From Nitrosomonadales bacterium (GTDB lineage: Bacteria; Pseudomonadota; Gammaproteobacteria; Burkholderiales; Gallionellaceae): 64,000 bases of DNA. The stretch is from NCBI GenBank assembly GCA_016235045.1, contig JACRME010000008.1, positions 124,001 through 188,000 of the forward strand. The letters are read 5' to 3'. A program made the translations under genes and the position numbers. Below, piece after piece: positions 17,530-26,658 of this stretch (position 1 is the first letter of the stretch; every line of letters starts with the position of its first letter). The notes under the pieces are model-generated. The model searched no databases, was not told where the DNA came from, and was given only the letters and a program-made list of their open reading frames with translations.

Positions 17530-19781
17530 AATCGCGACTGCTCCTCTCCCTGTTGCTTCCCTTCGTCGCCTGCGCGCTCCAATGGTGGCTGTGGGCTTAT
17601 CTAAGTCCTTACGTCTGGTTCCTGTTTTTTCCGGTGGCGTTTTTCAGCGCATGGATCGGCGGCTTCAGCGGCGGCATCGCCGCAACAGCCATCAGCGCGC
17701 TGCTGGTCTGGTATGTCTTCATGCCGAAGACATTCTCGTTTGAATTGGACAATCCTGCGTCCGCCTTTTCGATTGTCGTATTCGTCATCATGGGCGCTCT
17801 CTTCGCGTTCCTGTTTGAGCGCCTGCGCCATGCAATGCAGCGCACCGGCAAGGAGTTGCAGGTCAGCGAGACGCGTTTCGAAGCCACTTTCGAGCAGGCG
17901 GCGGTCGGCATTGCACTGGCGATGCCAGACGGGCGCTGGCTAAGGGTCAACCGCAAGCTCTGCGAAATCGTCGGCTACGGCTGCGACGAATTGCTGGCCA
18001 AAACCTTCTGGGACATTACGCACCCGGAAGACGTTGAAACCGATCATGCCAATTTGCAGGGAATGCTGTCCGGAGATACCGGGACTTATTCGAAGGAAAA
18101 GCGTTTCATCTGCAAAGACGGCTCTCACGTCTGGATCAACCTCACCGTGTCGCTGGTGCGAAAACCAGACGCCACACCGGACTACTTTATCGCCATCGTC
18201 GAAGACATACAGATGCGCAGGCAAGCCGAGGCCGGGTTGCAGAAAAGTGCGACCCAATTGATCGAGTCGCAGCGCCTGGCCGGTATCGGCAACTGGATGT
18301 GGGATACCAGGGCCGACCGTCACACCTGGTCGGAGGAAATCTACTATATCTATGGCCGCGACCCGTCCCTGCCGCCGGCCATTTATCCGGAAGTTCAGCG
18401 GTATTTCACCCCGGAAAGCTGGGCACGCCTTTCTGCCGCTGTCGAGAAAGGGCTGGCAGAGGGTACCGCCTACGCATGCGATGCCGAGGTGGTGCGCCCC
18501 GATGGCACGCACCGCTGGATCATTGCCCGGGGCGAAGCTGCGCGCGATGCCGATGGCAACATCGTCAACCTGCATGGCACCGTGCAGGACATCACCGAGC
18601 GCAAGCGGGCGGAAGAATCGCTGCGCGAAAGCGAAGAGCGCCTGGCGGGCATCATCGACTCGGCAATGGATGCGATCATTTCCGTGGACGAACGGCAACT
18701 GATACGCCTGTACAACCCGGCCGCCGAAAAGATGTTCGGCCTGGGCGTGGCGGAGGCGACAGGCCAGCCCCTGGCACGGCTCATACCGGAGCGCTTCCGC
18801 CACGCCCATGAAGGCCATATCCGGAATTTCGCCCAAACCGGCATGACGGCGCGCCGCATGGGTTTGCTGGGGGAAGTCAGCGGCCTGCGCCTCAATGGCG
18901 AGGAGTTTCCCGTCGAGGCGTCCATCTCCCAGACCCGCCACGCCGCCGGCAACCTGTTTACGGTGATCTTGCGGGACATCACCGACCGTCGTCGGGCGGA
19001 GGAGGAAATCCTGCGGCTCAACGCCGATCTTGAACGGCGCGTGGAAGAACGCACCGCGAAACTGACCATTGCGAACCGCGAACTGGATAGTTTCTCCTAC
19101 GCCGTCTCGCACGACCTGCGCGCGCCGTTGCGCGCCATGAGCGGCTTCAGCCAGGCGCTTGGCGAGGACTACGGAAGCCAGTTGCAGGGAGAAGCAAAGG
19201 TTTACCTGGAACAGATAGACATCGCCAGCCGCAAAATGAGCGAACTGGTCGACGGCCTGCTGGTGCTTTCGCGCAGCACGCGCGGCGAATTGCATCATGA
19301 CGAGATCGACCTGACCGGCCTGGCGCACCGTCTGCTCGACGAACTGGCGCAAGGCGAGCCGGAACGGCAGGTAGCCAGGCAGGTGGCAACCGGGATTGTC
19401 GTTTTCGGCGATGCGAGAATGATCGAAGTGGTCATGCGCAATCTGCTGGGCAACGCCTGGAAATATACGGCCCATGCGGCCGCACCGGAAATCCGCGTTT
19501 TCGCCGAGGAACGCGATGGTTCCCGCTTTTTCTGCGTCGCCGACAACGGTGCCGGCTTCGATATGGCCCACGCCAACCGGCTGTTCCAGCCGTTCCAGCG
19601 GCTGCATCGCCAGGAGGAATTCGCCGGCATCGGAATCGGCCTCGCCACCGTGCAGCGCATCGTGCACCGCCATGGCGGTGTCATCGAAGCGCGCGGCGAG
19701 CCGGGCAAAGGCGCGGTCTTCGGATTCACTTTATCCGGCAAACCCGCCGCCGATTCCGCGCCTGACAAAAAGGAGCAATGA
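17526..19781 (+). CDS. DUF4118/multi-PAS sensor histidine kinase
   Basis: The 751-residue kinase begins with a four-helix DUF4118-like membrane domain (1-100), followed by three PAS domains (about 115-232, 250-360, 370-490), a coiled linker, a HisKA domain with phospho-acceptor His529 in SYAVSHDLRAPLRAM, and a HATPase domain (N box NLLGNAWKYT, G1 DNGAGFD). The H-box style is that of phytochrome-like kinases that pair with Rcp1-type regulators, and such a regulator follows directly. It overlaps the upstream PAS gene by four bases. Confidence 0.92.
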   Translation: MKSRLLLSLLLPFVACALQWWLWAYLSPYVWFLFFPVAFFSAWIGGFSGGIAATAISALLVWYVFMPKTFSFELDNPASAFSIVVFVIMGALFAFLFERLRHAMQRTGKELQVSETRFEATFEQAAVGIALAMPDGRWLRVNRKLCEIVGYGCDELLAKTFWDITHPEDVETDHANLQGMLSGDTGTYSKEKRFICKDGSHVWINLTVSLVRKPDATPDYFIAIVEDIQMRRQAEAGLQKSATQLIESQRLAGIGNWMWDTRADRHTWSEEIYYIYGRDPSLPPAIYPEVQRYFTPESWARLSAAVEKGLAEGTAYACDAEVVRPDGTHRWIIARGEAARDADGNIVNLHGTVQDITERKRAEESLRESEERLAGIIDSAMDAIISVDERQLIRLYNPAAEKMFGLGVAEATGQPLARLIPERFRHAHEGHIRNFAQTGMTARRMGLLGEVSGLRLNGEEFPVEASISQTRHAAGNLFTVILRDITDRRRAEEEILRLNADLERRVEERTAKLTIANRELDSFSYAVSHDLRAPLRAMSGFSQALGEDYGSQLQGEAKVYLEQIDIASRKMSELVDGLLVLSRSTRGELHHDEIDLTGLAHRLLDELAQGEPERQVARQVATGIVVFGDARMIEVVMRNLLGNAWKYTAHAAAPEIRVFAEERDGSRFFCVADNGAGFDMAHANRLFQPFQRLHRQEEFAGIGIGLATVQRIVHRHGGVIEARGEPGKGAVFGFTLSGKPAADSAPDKKEQ

Positions 19782-19783
19782 CG

Positions 19784-20224
19784 ATGAAAAACAGAACCAT
19801 CCTGCTAGTCGAAGACAACCCCCAGGATGAAATCCTGACCATGCGCGCCCTGAAGAAAATCAACCTGGTCAATGAGGTGGACGTCGCGCGCGACGGGCAG
19901 CAAGCGCTCGATTACCTGTTCGGCGAAGGCGAATTTGCCGCCCGCGACGCTTCCGAAATGCCCGCGGTCGTGCTGCTCGATATCGGCCTGCCGCGCCTGT
20001 CCGGGCTGGAGGTGCTGGAACGGCTAAGGGCGGAGGAGCGCACGCGGCTGTTGCCGGTGGTCATCCTCACCTCCTCGGACGACGAGCGCGACCGCTTGAA
20101 GAGCTATGAGAACGGCTGCAACAGCTTCGTGCGCAAGCCGGTGGAATTCGCCGAGTTTGCCGAGACCGTGGCGCGACTGGGCATCTATTGGCTGGCCACC
20201 AACGAACCGCCGCCGGGCAAATGA
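19784..20224 (+). CDS. single-domain response regulator, Rcp1-like
   Basis: This 146-residue protein is a receiver domain only, with acidic pocket ED (10-11), phospho-acceptor Asp66 (LLDIGLP), Thr96 and Lys118. The extended loop around FGEGEFAARDASEMP is typical of Rcp1-type partners of phytochrome-like kinases. An ATG at 19778 overlaps the kinase stop, but AGGAG at 19771-19775 is two bases from it and eight from the ATG at 19784, so the latter is chosen. It probably takes phosphate from the preceding kinase and may shuttle it to another protein. Confidence 0.9.
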   Translation: MKNRTILLVEDNPQDEILTMRALKKINLVNEVDVARDGQQALDYLFGEGEFAARDASEMPAVVLLDIGLPRLSGLEVLERLRAEERTRLLPVVILTSSDDERDRLKSYENGCNSFVRKPVEFAEFAETVARLGIYWLATNEPPPGK

Positions 20225-20231
20225 GACCGCC

Positions 20232-22424
20232 ATGAGCAAACCGCTGCGAATCATCGTCATCGAGGACGAAACCGCCGACTTTCTGCTGCTGGAGCGCAGT
20301 CTTCGCCAGCATGACATGCTGGCGGTTTGCCAACGCGTCGGCAGCGATGCCGAACTGGATAGCGCATTGCAGGATAAAAGCGATGTCGTGCTCTCGGATT
20401 ACAACGTGCCGGGCATGGATTTTGGCACTTCGCTGCAACGCATTCAACAGCGCTGGCCCGATTTGCCGGTCATTCTGGTCTCCGGCACGGTGGGCGAGGA
20501 AAAAGCGGTGGAGTTGCTGCGCCTGGGAATGACGGACTTTGTTTTCAAGGGCCACCTGAACCTCCTGCCCAAGGCCATCCAGCGCGCCATCGACGAAGGA
20601 AACGAACGCCGCGCCCGCCGCGACGCGGAAGCTGCCCTGCAACAAAGCCAGGCGGCCGCATTGGAAGAGCAGCGCGTGGCGCGATTGGCGGCGCTCAACC
20701 TGATGGAGGATGCCGTGGCTGCCCGCGCCCGCGCCGAAGCAGCCAACGCCGAGTTGCGCAAACTCTCGCTGGCGGTGGAACAAAGCCCGGAGAGCATCGC
20801 CATCACCAACCTCGATGGCGACATCGAATACGTGAATGAATTCTTCGTGCAAAACTCCGGCTACAGCCGCGAGGAAATCATCGGCCGGAATCCGCGCATT
20901 CTGCACTCGGACAAGACGCCGAAACACACCTACGATGATTTATGGCATCACCTGACATCGGGCGAAACCTGGCAGGGCGAGTTCATCAACCGGCGCAAGG
21001 ACGGCAGCGAATACATCGAGCACGCCATCGTCAGCCCGATCCGCCAGCCGGATGGGCGTATCACGCATTACGTGGCGATAAAGGAAGACATCACGGAAAA
21101 GAAGCGCGCCGAGGCTGAAATACATCGCCTGGCCTTTTACGACACGCTCACCGGACTGCCGAACCGCACCCTGCTGCTGGAACGCACTACCCAGGCATTG
21201 GCCACGATCCGGCGAGTCGGCCATTTCAGTTCGCTGATTTCCTTCAACATCGACCGCTTCAAAAACATCAACGATGCCGGAGGACAATCGCTGGGCGACG
21301 TATTGCTCAGGGCCGTGAGCGAGCGCCTGACAAATATCCTGCATGAGGGGGATGTTGTGGCCCGCATTGCCGGAGACGAGTTCTGCATCCTGCTGTCGGA
21401 TCTCGCTCCCCAGCAGCAAACAGCCATGCATCTCGCCATCTGGGTGTCGGAAAAACTCCATTCCTGCCTGCAGGATCCGTTCCGCGTGGGCGACGAACTC
21501 ATCACCCTCACCGCCTGCCACGGCATCGCCATTTTCCCCGACAAAACGGAAGATGCGCCGCTGGACATCCTGCGCCGCGCAAACTCCGCCCTGCACCACG
21601 CCAAAACCAAGGGAAGCGGACAGACCTCCTTCTTCGAAACTGCGCTGGACGAAATTGCCAGACAGCGCTTCGACATCGAGAGGGAATTGCACCAGGGCAT
21701 TACCGCCGGGGAACTGCGGGTATTCCTGCAACCGCAAGTGGATGCCGCCGGAAAGATCGTCGGTGCGGAATCGCTGGTACGCTGGCAGCACCCGCAACAC
21801 GGCCTGCTGTCGCCGGGCGCATTCATCCCGATTGCCGAGGAATCGAATCTCATCATCGAGATCGGCACCTGGGTATTCACCGAGGTATGCCGCCTGCTGG
21901 CGCATAACGACATGGCAACCCTGCCGATACGAATCTCGGTCAACATCAGTCCGCGCCATTTCAGGCAATCCGGTTTTGTCGATCAGATCAAACAGGGGCT
22001 TGCCGACGCCGGTGCGGATCCGGCGCGTCTCACGCTGGAAGTGACGGAGGGGATGGTGATCGACAACATCGATGAAGTCATCGGCAAGATGAACGAGCTG
22101 AGCTCAATCGGCATCCATTTCTCCATGGATGACTTCGGCACCGGTTACTCGTCGCTGTCCTACCTCAAGCGCCTGCCCATCCACGAGCTCAAGATCGACA
22201 AGAGTTTTATTCAGGATCTGACCATCGATCCCGGCGACGACGCGCTGGTCGAGGCCATCCTTGCCGTGGCCAGGCTCATGCATGTGAACGTGGTGGCGGA
22301 AGGCGTGGAAACGGCCGAACAGGCCGCGTTCCTGAACCTGCGCGGCCAGGTCATCCATCAGGGTTATTTGTTCGGCCGGCCGGAACAGGCGGAAACGGTG
22401 ATCGCCAACATGCTTAAACAATAA
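20232..22424 (+). CDS. REC-PAS-GGDEF-EAL signalling protein
   Basis: The 730-residue protein has a receiver domain (Asp56 in LSDYNVPG, Lys106), a coiled linker (about 125-180), a PAS domain (about 180-292), a GGDEF domain and an EAL domain. The GGDEF motif is AGDEF (380-384), and the usual first metal Asp of the DxD segment is Asn339 (FNIDRF), so cyclase activity is doubtful. The EAL domain keeps ESLVRW (513-518), EVTEG, DDFGTGYSSL, KIDKSFI and EGVET, so it is expected to hydrolyse cyclic di-GMP. It is the last gene of the cassette, seven bases after the response regulator, and abuts the convergent alr gene. Confidence 0.92.
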   Translation: MSKPLRIIVIEDETADFLLLERSLRQHDMLAVCQRVGSDAELDSALQDKSDVVLSDYNVPGMDFGTSLQRIQQRWPDLPVILVSGTVGEEKAVELLRLGMTDFVFKGHLNLLPKAIQRAIDEGNERRARRDAEAALQQSQAAALEEQRVARLAALNLMEDAVAARARAEAANAELRKLSLAVEQSPESIAITNLDGDIEYVNEFFVQNSGYSREEIIGRNPRILHSDKTPKHTYDDLWHHLTSGETWQGEFINRRKDGSEYIEHAIVSPIRQPDGRITHYVAIKEDITEKKRAEAEIHRLAFYDTLTGLPNRTLLLERTTQALATIRRVGHFSSLISFNIDRFKNINDAGGQSLGDVLLRAVSERLTNILHEGDVVARIAGDEFCILLSDLAPQQQTAMHLAIWVSEKLHSCLQDPFRVGDELITLTACHGIAIFPDKTEDAPLDILRRANSALHHAKTKGSGQTSFFETALDEIARQRFDIERELHQGITAGELRVFLQPQVDAAGKIVGAESLVRWQHPQHGLLSPGAFIPIAEESNLIIEIGTWVFTEVCRLLAHNDMATLPIRISVNISPRHFRQSGFVDQIKQGLADAGADPARLTLEVTEGMVIDNIDEVIGKMNELSSIGIHFSMDDFGTGYSSLSYLKRLPIHELKIDKSFIQDLTIDPGDDALVEAILAVARLMHVNVVAEGVETAEQAAFLNLRGQVIHQGYLFGRPEQAETVIANMLKQ

Positions 22425-23489
22425 TCAGGCTGCCGCAACCGGCACGCGCGCTGTCAGCGCGCACGTCAGCTCGTAGCTGATCGTTCCAGCGGCAGCGGCC
22501 ACTTCTTCCACCGGCATGCCGTTGCCCCACAGGGTGACCGGGCTGCCGACCGCGGCATCCGGCAACTCGCCCAGATCGACGCACAGCATGTCCATCGATA
22601 CACGCCCCAAGGTGCGGGTACGTTTCCCGTTCACCAGAATCGGCGTGCCGGTCGGCGCGTGCCGGGGATAGCCGTCGGCGTAACCGCAGGCGACGGTGCC
22701 GATGCGCATGGCCTTGTCCGCGCGGAACAGTCCCGCATAGCCGACGCGGTCGCCCGCCTGCAGCTCGCGCACCGAGATGATTTCGCTGGACAGCGTCATT
22801 ACCGGTTGCAGGCCGAGTTGCTGCGCGCCGGTATCGGCGAACGGCGAAGCGCCGTAGAGCATGATGCCGGGGCGTACCCACTCGCCGTGCGTGGCGGGAT
22901 AACGCAGCAGCGCGGCGGAATTGGCCAGCGAGCGCGGTGCGCGCCAGGCGGCGGTCAGGCCCTTGAAACGCTCCAGTTGTTCCGCCACCCCTTCCGCTTC
23001 GTCGGCATGCGCGAAGTGCGTCATCAGCGTGACCTCGGTAATTGCCGGGTGCGATTTCAGTTTTTCCATCGCCGCCGCAAGCTGCTCCGGCGCAAATCCC
23101 AGCCGGTTCATGCCGGTGTTGATCTTGAGCCACACCGGCAAGGCGTTGCGGCGCGGAAAGGCGTCCAGCATGGCGAGTTGCTGCGGGTTGTGGATGACGC
23201 TGGCCAATTCGTATTCGGCCAGCAGCGGCAGTTCGTCCGCGCTGAAGAACCCTTCCAGCAAAAGAATGGTCTGGCGAAATCCCGCTTCGCGCAAGGCAAT
23301 GGCATCGCGCACATCCAGCAGCGCAAACCCCTCCGCCTCCTTCAGTGCTTCCGCCGCGCGCAGCAGGCCGTGCCCGTAGGCATTGGCCTTGATCACCGCC
23401 ATGATGCGGCTGGACGCGATGCGCCGCACCACGCGCAGATTGTTCTTCAACGCGGAAAGATCGATGCGGGCCTGTATCGGGCGGGACAT
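22425..23489 (-). CDS. alr: alanine racemase
   Basis: Alr is the PLP enzyme that makes D-alanine for peptidoglycan. At 354 residues it is full length, with the PLP lysine Lys34 in AVIKANAYGHG and the VWLKINTGMNRLGF, MLYGASPF and RVGYAGLF motifs; the last carries the catalytic tyrosine of the C-terminal domain. It is convergent with the GGDEF-EAL gene with no bases between the two stops and divergent from the lplT region. Confidence 0.95.
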   Translation of the reverse strand: MSRPIQARIDLSALKNNLRVVRRIASSRIMAVIKANAYGHGLLRAAEALKEAEGFALLDVRDAIALREAGFRQTILLLEGFFSADELPLLAEYELASVIHNPQQLAMLDAFPRRNALPVWLKINTGMNRLGFAPEQLAAAMEKLKSHPAITEVTLMTHFAHADEAEGVAEQLERFKGLTAAWRAPRSLANSAALLRYPATHGEWVRPGIMLYGASPFADTGAQQLGLQPVMTLSSEIISVRELQAGDRVGYAGLFRADKAMRIGTVACGYADGYPRHAPTGTPILVNGKRTRTLGRVSMDMLCVDLGELPDAAVGSPVTLWGNGMPVEEVAAAAGTISYELTCALTARVPVAAA

Positions 23490-23587
23490 ATATTATTGAA
23501 GACAGCAGGGATTAAAGTGCCGCGAATGATAGCAGGCTGCATATTTTCGTGTTATAAAACGCCGTCTCTCAAACGATAACTCCCATA

Positions 23588-23845
23588 GTGAATCGCGGCC
23601 TCCCCTCCCTCCCCGCAGTGCTTTTTTTTGGCTACGGCCAGACGATAAACCCGTCTTTAACGCGCTGCGCGCATTAGCCTCCGCCGAAAGAACATGAATC
23701 GAGGTTTCTACACCATCCTTGCGGCTCAGTTCTTTTGGCTACGGCCGGACAATGAAACTGTCTTTAACGCGCTGCGCGCATTAGCCTGCGCCGAAAGAAC
23801 CGGAATATGAACCGCGGGTTTTACACTATCCTGGCAGCCCAGTTC
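23588..23845 (+). repeat. three tandem copies of the lplT start region
   Basis: Copies begin at 23588 (GTGAATCGCGGC), 23694 (ATGAATCGAGGT) and 23807 (the real lplT ATG), with steps of 106 and 113 bases. The first two are joined by a near-identical spacer (GGCTACGGCC ... GCGCATTAGCCT ... GCCGAAAGAAC). The middle copy opens a 38-codon frame (23694-23810) that begins MNRGFYTILAAQFF like LplT and whose TGA overlaps the lplT ATG. The first copy drifts out of frame. The rest of the 317-base gap between alr and lplT shows nothing else I can name. Confidence 0.75.
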
Positions 23846-25033
23846 TTTTCCGCGCTCGCGGACAATGCGTTGTTGTTTGCCGCCATCGCGCTGCTGAAGC
23901 AGGTGCATGCGCCCAGTTGGCAGACGCCGGTGCTGCAGCAGGCATTCATCCTGTCCTTCATCGTGCTCGCCCCATTCGTCGGCCCGTTTGCCGACTCGCT
24001 GCCCAAGGGCCGCGTGATGTTCATCAGCAACGCGATCAAAATGGCGGGCTGCATCGCCATGCTGATCGGCGCGAACCCGTTGCTCGCCTATGGTCTCGCC
24101 GGATTCGGCGCGGCGGCATATTCCCCCGCGAAATACGGCATCCTCACCGAATATCTGCCGCCGGAACGGCTGGTGTGGGCGAATAGCTGGATGGAGGGTC
24201 TGACGGTCGCCGCCATCATCTTCGGTGTGGGGGTTGGCGGCCTGCTGATCACGCCAAGCTTCTCGCAGACAATTATGGGGGCACTCAATGTCCCGTCGCT
24301 CGTCACGCCGGCCGAATTGGCGATCTTCATCATCTTCTTTATCTATCTGCTGGCGGCACTGATCAACCTCTACATCCCGCTCGTCCCCATCGAACACAAG
24401 CCGCTCAGCCGCAGCCCGTTGTTCCTGCTGAAGGACTTCTGGCACTGCTTCATCCTGTTGTGGAAAGACCCGCTGGGCCAGGTTTCGCTCGCGGTCACCA
24501 CGCTGTTCTGGGGAGCCGGTGCGACGCTGCGTCTGCTGGTGCTGGCCTGGGCCGGCGTCGCGTTGCATTACAGCCTCGGCAAGGCTTCCGTGCTTATTAT
24601 CTGGTTCGCCGTCGGCATTGCCATCGGCGCCGTAATGGCTGCGCGGCTGATCAGACTGGAACACGCGGTGAACGTGCTGCCGGTCGGCATCGGCATGGGG
24701 CTGATGGTGATGGTGATGATCCCGATCACCCATCCGCTGCTCGCCATCCTGCTGCTCATCTGCATCGGCATGATGGCCGGCTTCTTCGTGGTGCCGATGA
24801 ACGCGCTGTTGCAGCACCGCGGCCATTTGCTGATCGGCGCCGGGCGTTCCATCGCCGTGCAGAACTTCAACGAGAACATCAGCATCTTCCTGATGCTGGG
24901 GCTCTACGCACTGATGGAAAAACTGGAACTCAACCTCAACATCATCATCCTGGTGTTCGGCCTGCTGATGGCGGGGCTGATGAGCGTGCTTTACAGGAAG
25001 CACGGCCACGACCAGGATAGCGGCAGGATCTAA
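23807..25033 (+). CDS. lplT: lysophospholipid transporter LplT
   Basis: LplT is an MFS carrier that flips lysophospholipids across the inner membrane for re-acylation. The 408-residue product has about twelve membrane helices and the family's N-terminus (MNRGFYTILAAQFFSALADN). The second-loop motif GPFADSLPKGRVM and the AAYSPAKYGILTEYLP segment are also characteristic. No Aas acyltransferase gene is adjacent in this window. Its start codon overlaps the stop of a 38-codon frame created by the tandem repeat upstream, so translation may be coupled to it. Confidence 0.92.
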   Translation: MNRGFYTILAAQFFSALADNALLFAAIALLKQVHAPSWQTPVLQQAFILSFIVLAPFVGPFADSLPKGRVMFISNAIKMAGCIAMLIGANPLLAYGLAGFGAAAYSPAKYGILTEYLPPERLVWANSWMEGLTVAAIIFGVGVGGLLITPSFSQTIMGALNVPSLVTPAELAIFIIFFIYLLAALINLYIPLVPIEHKPLSRSPLFLLKDFWHCFILLWKDPLGQVSLAVTTLFWGAGATLRLLVLAWAGVALHYSLGKASVLIIWFAVGIAIGAVMAARLIRLEHAVNVLPVGIGMGLMVMVMIPITHPLLAILLLICIGMMAGFFVVPMNALLQHRGHLLIGAGRSIAVQNFNENISIFLMLGLYALMEKLELNLNIIILVFGLLMAGLMSVLYRKHGHDQDSGRI

Positions 25034-25053
25034 CTCTCGCAAAGGAGTTCAAC

Positions 25054-26355
25054 ATGGAAATCTGGATACTCGTGCTGCTGATCCTGCTCAGCGGCTTTTT
25101 CGCCATGTCGGAGATGAGCATAGGCGCGAGCCGCATGGCCATCCTCACGCAGATGGCCGAGGCGGGCAACGAAGGCGCGCGCATCGCCGCCGCATTGCGC
25201 AACCAGCCTTCGCGCTTGCTGGCCGCCACCCAGACCGGACTCACCGCCCTTGCCACCCTGCTCGGCGTCTTCGGCGAATCGATGTGGGTGCCGCGCATCG
25301 AATCCGCCATCGAAACCCACATCGAGTGGCTCGCGTTCGCCAAATATCCGCTGGCCTTGCTGCTGGTGGTCGGCAGCATCACCTTCGCCACCATCGTCGT
25401 CGGCGAAATCATTCCCAAGCGCATCGCGCTGGCCAAGCCGGAAACCATTGCCTCGCTGCTCGCGCCCTTCATGGCGATGTTCGCCAGACTGAACCGCCCG
25501 TTCATCTGGGCGCTGGCGGTGACGAGCGAGAAAATACTCTCGCTATTCCCGTTCAAGGAAAGCGCGGCACATGTCGCTGCCGACGAGATACGCGCCATGA
25601 TCACCGCCGGGCGGCGCGACGGCGGACTGGACGAGACCGCGGGCGAACTGCTCGGCAACGTGTTCCGCCTGGACGACCGCAAGGTGGCGAGCGTGATGAC
25701 CCCCGCCAACGGCATCATCTACCTCGACCTGCAGGCGCCGAGCCAGGTCAACCTGGAGAAGATCAAAACCCAGCGCGTCTCGCGCTTCATCGTGTGCAAA
25801 GGCGGCATCACGCAACTGGTGGGCTACATCGAAAGCCGCGAACTGCTGCAGCACCTGCTCGAGAACGACCAGCTCGATCTCGGCAAATTGCCGACGCACG
25901 CAGTGCACTTCATCCCCAACACCCAGTCGCTCATCGGCGTGCTCGAATTCTTCCGCCAGCAAAAGACCCACATCGCCGTCGTCGTCAACGAATTCGGCCA
26001 GGCCGAGGGACTGGTCACCATGAGCGACCTGCTCTCGTCCGTCGTCGGCGACGTGCCCAGTTCGGTCGACGAAATGCCGCTTGCCGTGCAGCGCGAAGAC
26101 GGATCCTGGCTGTTAGACGGCTTGTTGCCGCTGGACGAGATGAAAGAAAAACTCGGGCTGACCGCGCTGCCCGAAGAAGAAATGGGCAATTACCATACCG
26201 TGGGCGGTTTCGTCATCACTGCGGTCGGGCGCATCCCGAAGAAAGCCGAGACTTTCGACTGGCACGGCTGGCGCTTCGAAGTCGTCGACATGGACAAGAA
26301 CCGGGTCGACGAAATCTTCGCCCGCCCCATCGGCACCAGCATCCCCAACGACTGA
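25054..26355 (+). CDS. CNNM/CorC-HlyC family transporter-like protein
   Basis: This 433-residue protein has an N-terminal DUF21/CNNM membrane domain (about 1-180, starting ILVLLILLSGFFAMSEMS), a pair of CBS domains (about 200-325) and a C-terminal CorC_HlyC domain (about 340-430, with MGNYHTVGGFV). Members are linked to magnesium or cobalt homeostasis, and some are called haemolysins; the true substrate here is unknown. AAAGGAG lies nine bases upstream of the start. It is 20 bases after lplT and 10 bases before a tiny lipoprotein gene, likely one operon. Confidence 0.9.
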   Translation: MEIWILVLLILLSGFFAMSEMSIGASRMAILTQMAEAGNEGARIAAALRNQPSRLLAATQTGLTALATLLGVFGESMWVPRIESAIETHIEWLAFAKYPLALLLVVGSITFATIVVGEIIPKRIALAKPETIASLLAPFMAMFARLNRPFIWALAVTSEKILSLFPFKESAAHVAADEIRAMITAGRRDGGLDETAGELLGNVFRLDDRKVASVMTPANGIIYLDLQAPSQVNLEKIKTQRVSRFIVCKGGITQLVGYIESRELLQHLLENDQLDLGKLPTHAVHFIPNTQSLIGVLEFFRQQKTHIAVVVNEFGQAEGLVTMSDLLSSVVGDVPSSVDEMPLAVQREDGSWLLDGLLPLDEMKEKLGLTALPEEEMGNYHTVGGFVITAVGRIPKKAETFDWHGWRFEVVDMDKNRVDEIFARPIGTSIPND

Positions 26356-26365
26356 GGAGAACATC

Positions 26366-26557
26366 ATGGGCTACCGCACCGCTGTACTCGTTTCCGCGCT
26401 CTTCCTGCTCGCCGCATGCGGCAAGAGCGACGAGCAACCCGCCCCCAAACTGTTCCAGGATCAGCGCGAGGCGCTCGACAAGGCCAAGGCCGTCGATGCC
26501 GCGGCGAAAAAACTGGAAGAGGAACAGCGGAAAGCGATAGAGCAGCAGTCTCAGTAA
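26366..26557 (+). CDS. small lipoprotein
   Basis: The 63-residue protein has a lipoprotein signal (LLAAC, Cys18) and a short hydrophilic mature part that is Lys/Glu/Ala-rich and predicted to be one helix (QREALDKAKAVDAAAKKLEE). GAGGAGA precedes the ATG. It follows the CorC-like gene by ten bases. The function is unknown; the form resembles small outer-membrane lipoproteins of the Lpp or entericidin kind. Confidence 0.75.
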   Translation: MGYRTAVLVSALFLLAACGKSDEQPAPKLFQDQREALDKAKAVDAAAKKLEEEQRKAIEQQSQ

Positions 26558-26658
26558 AGCGGTGTGTGCCGGGCGCCGGGATTTTCTTCCGGCCCGACCG
26601 ATGACCGCCGTTGTCCGGTTCAGGATGGGTTCATAGCGCCCGGCGAAAACCCGAGCCT

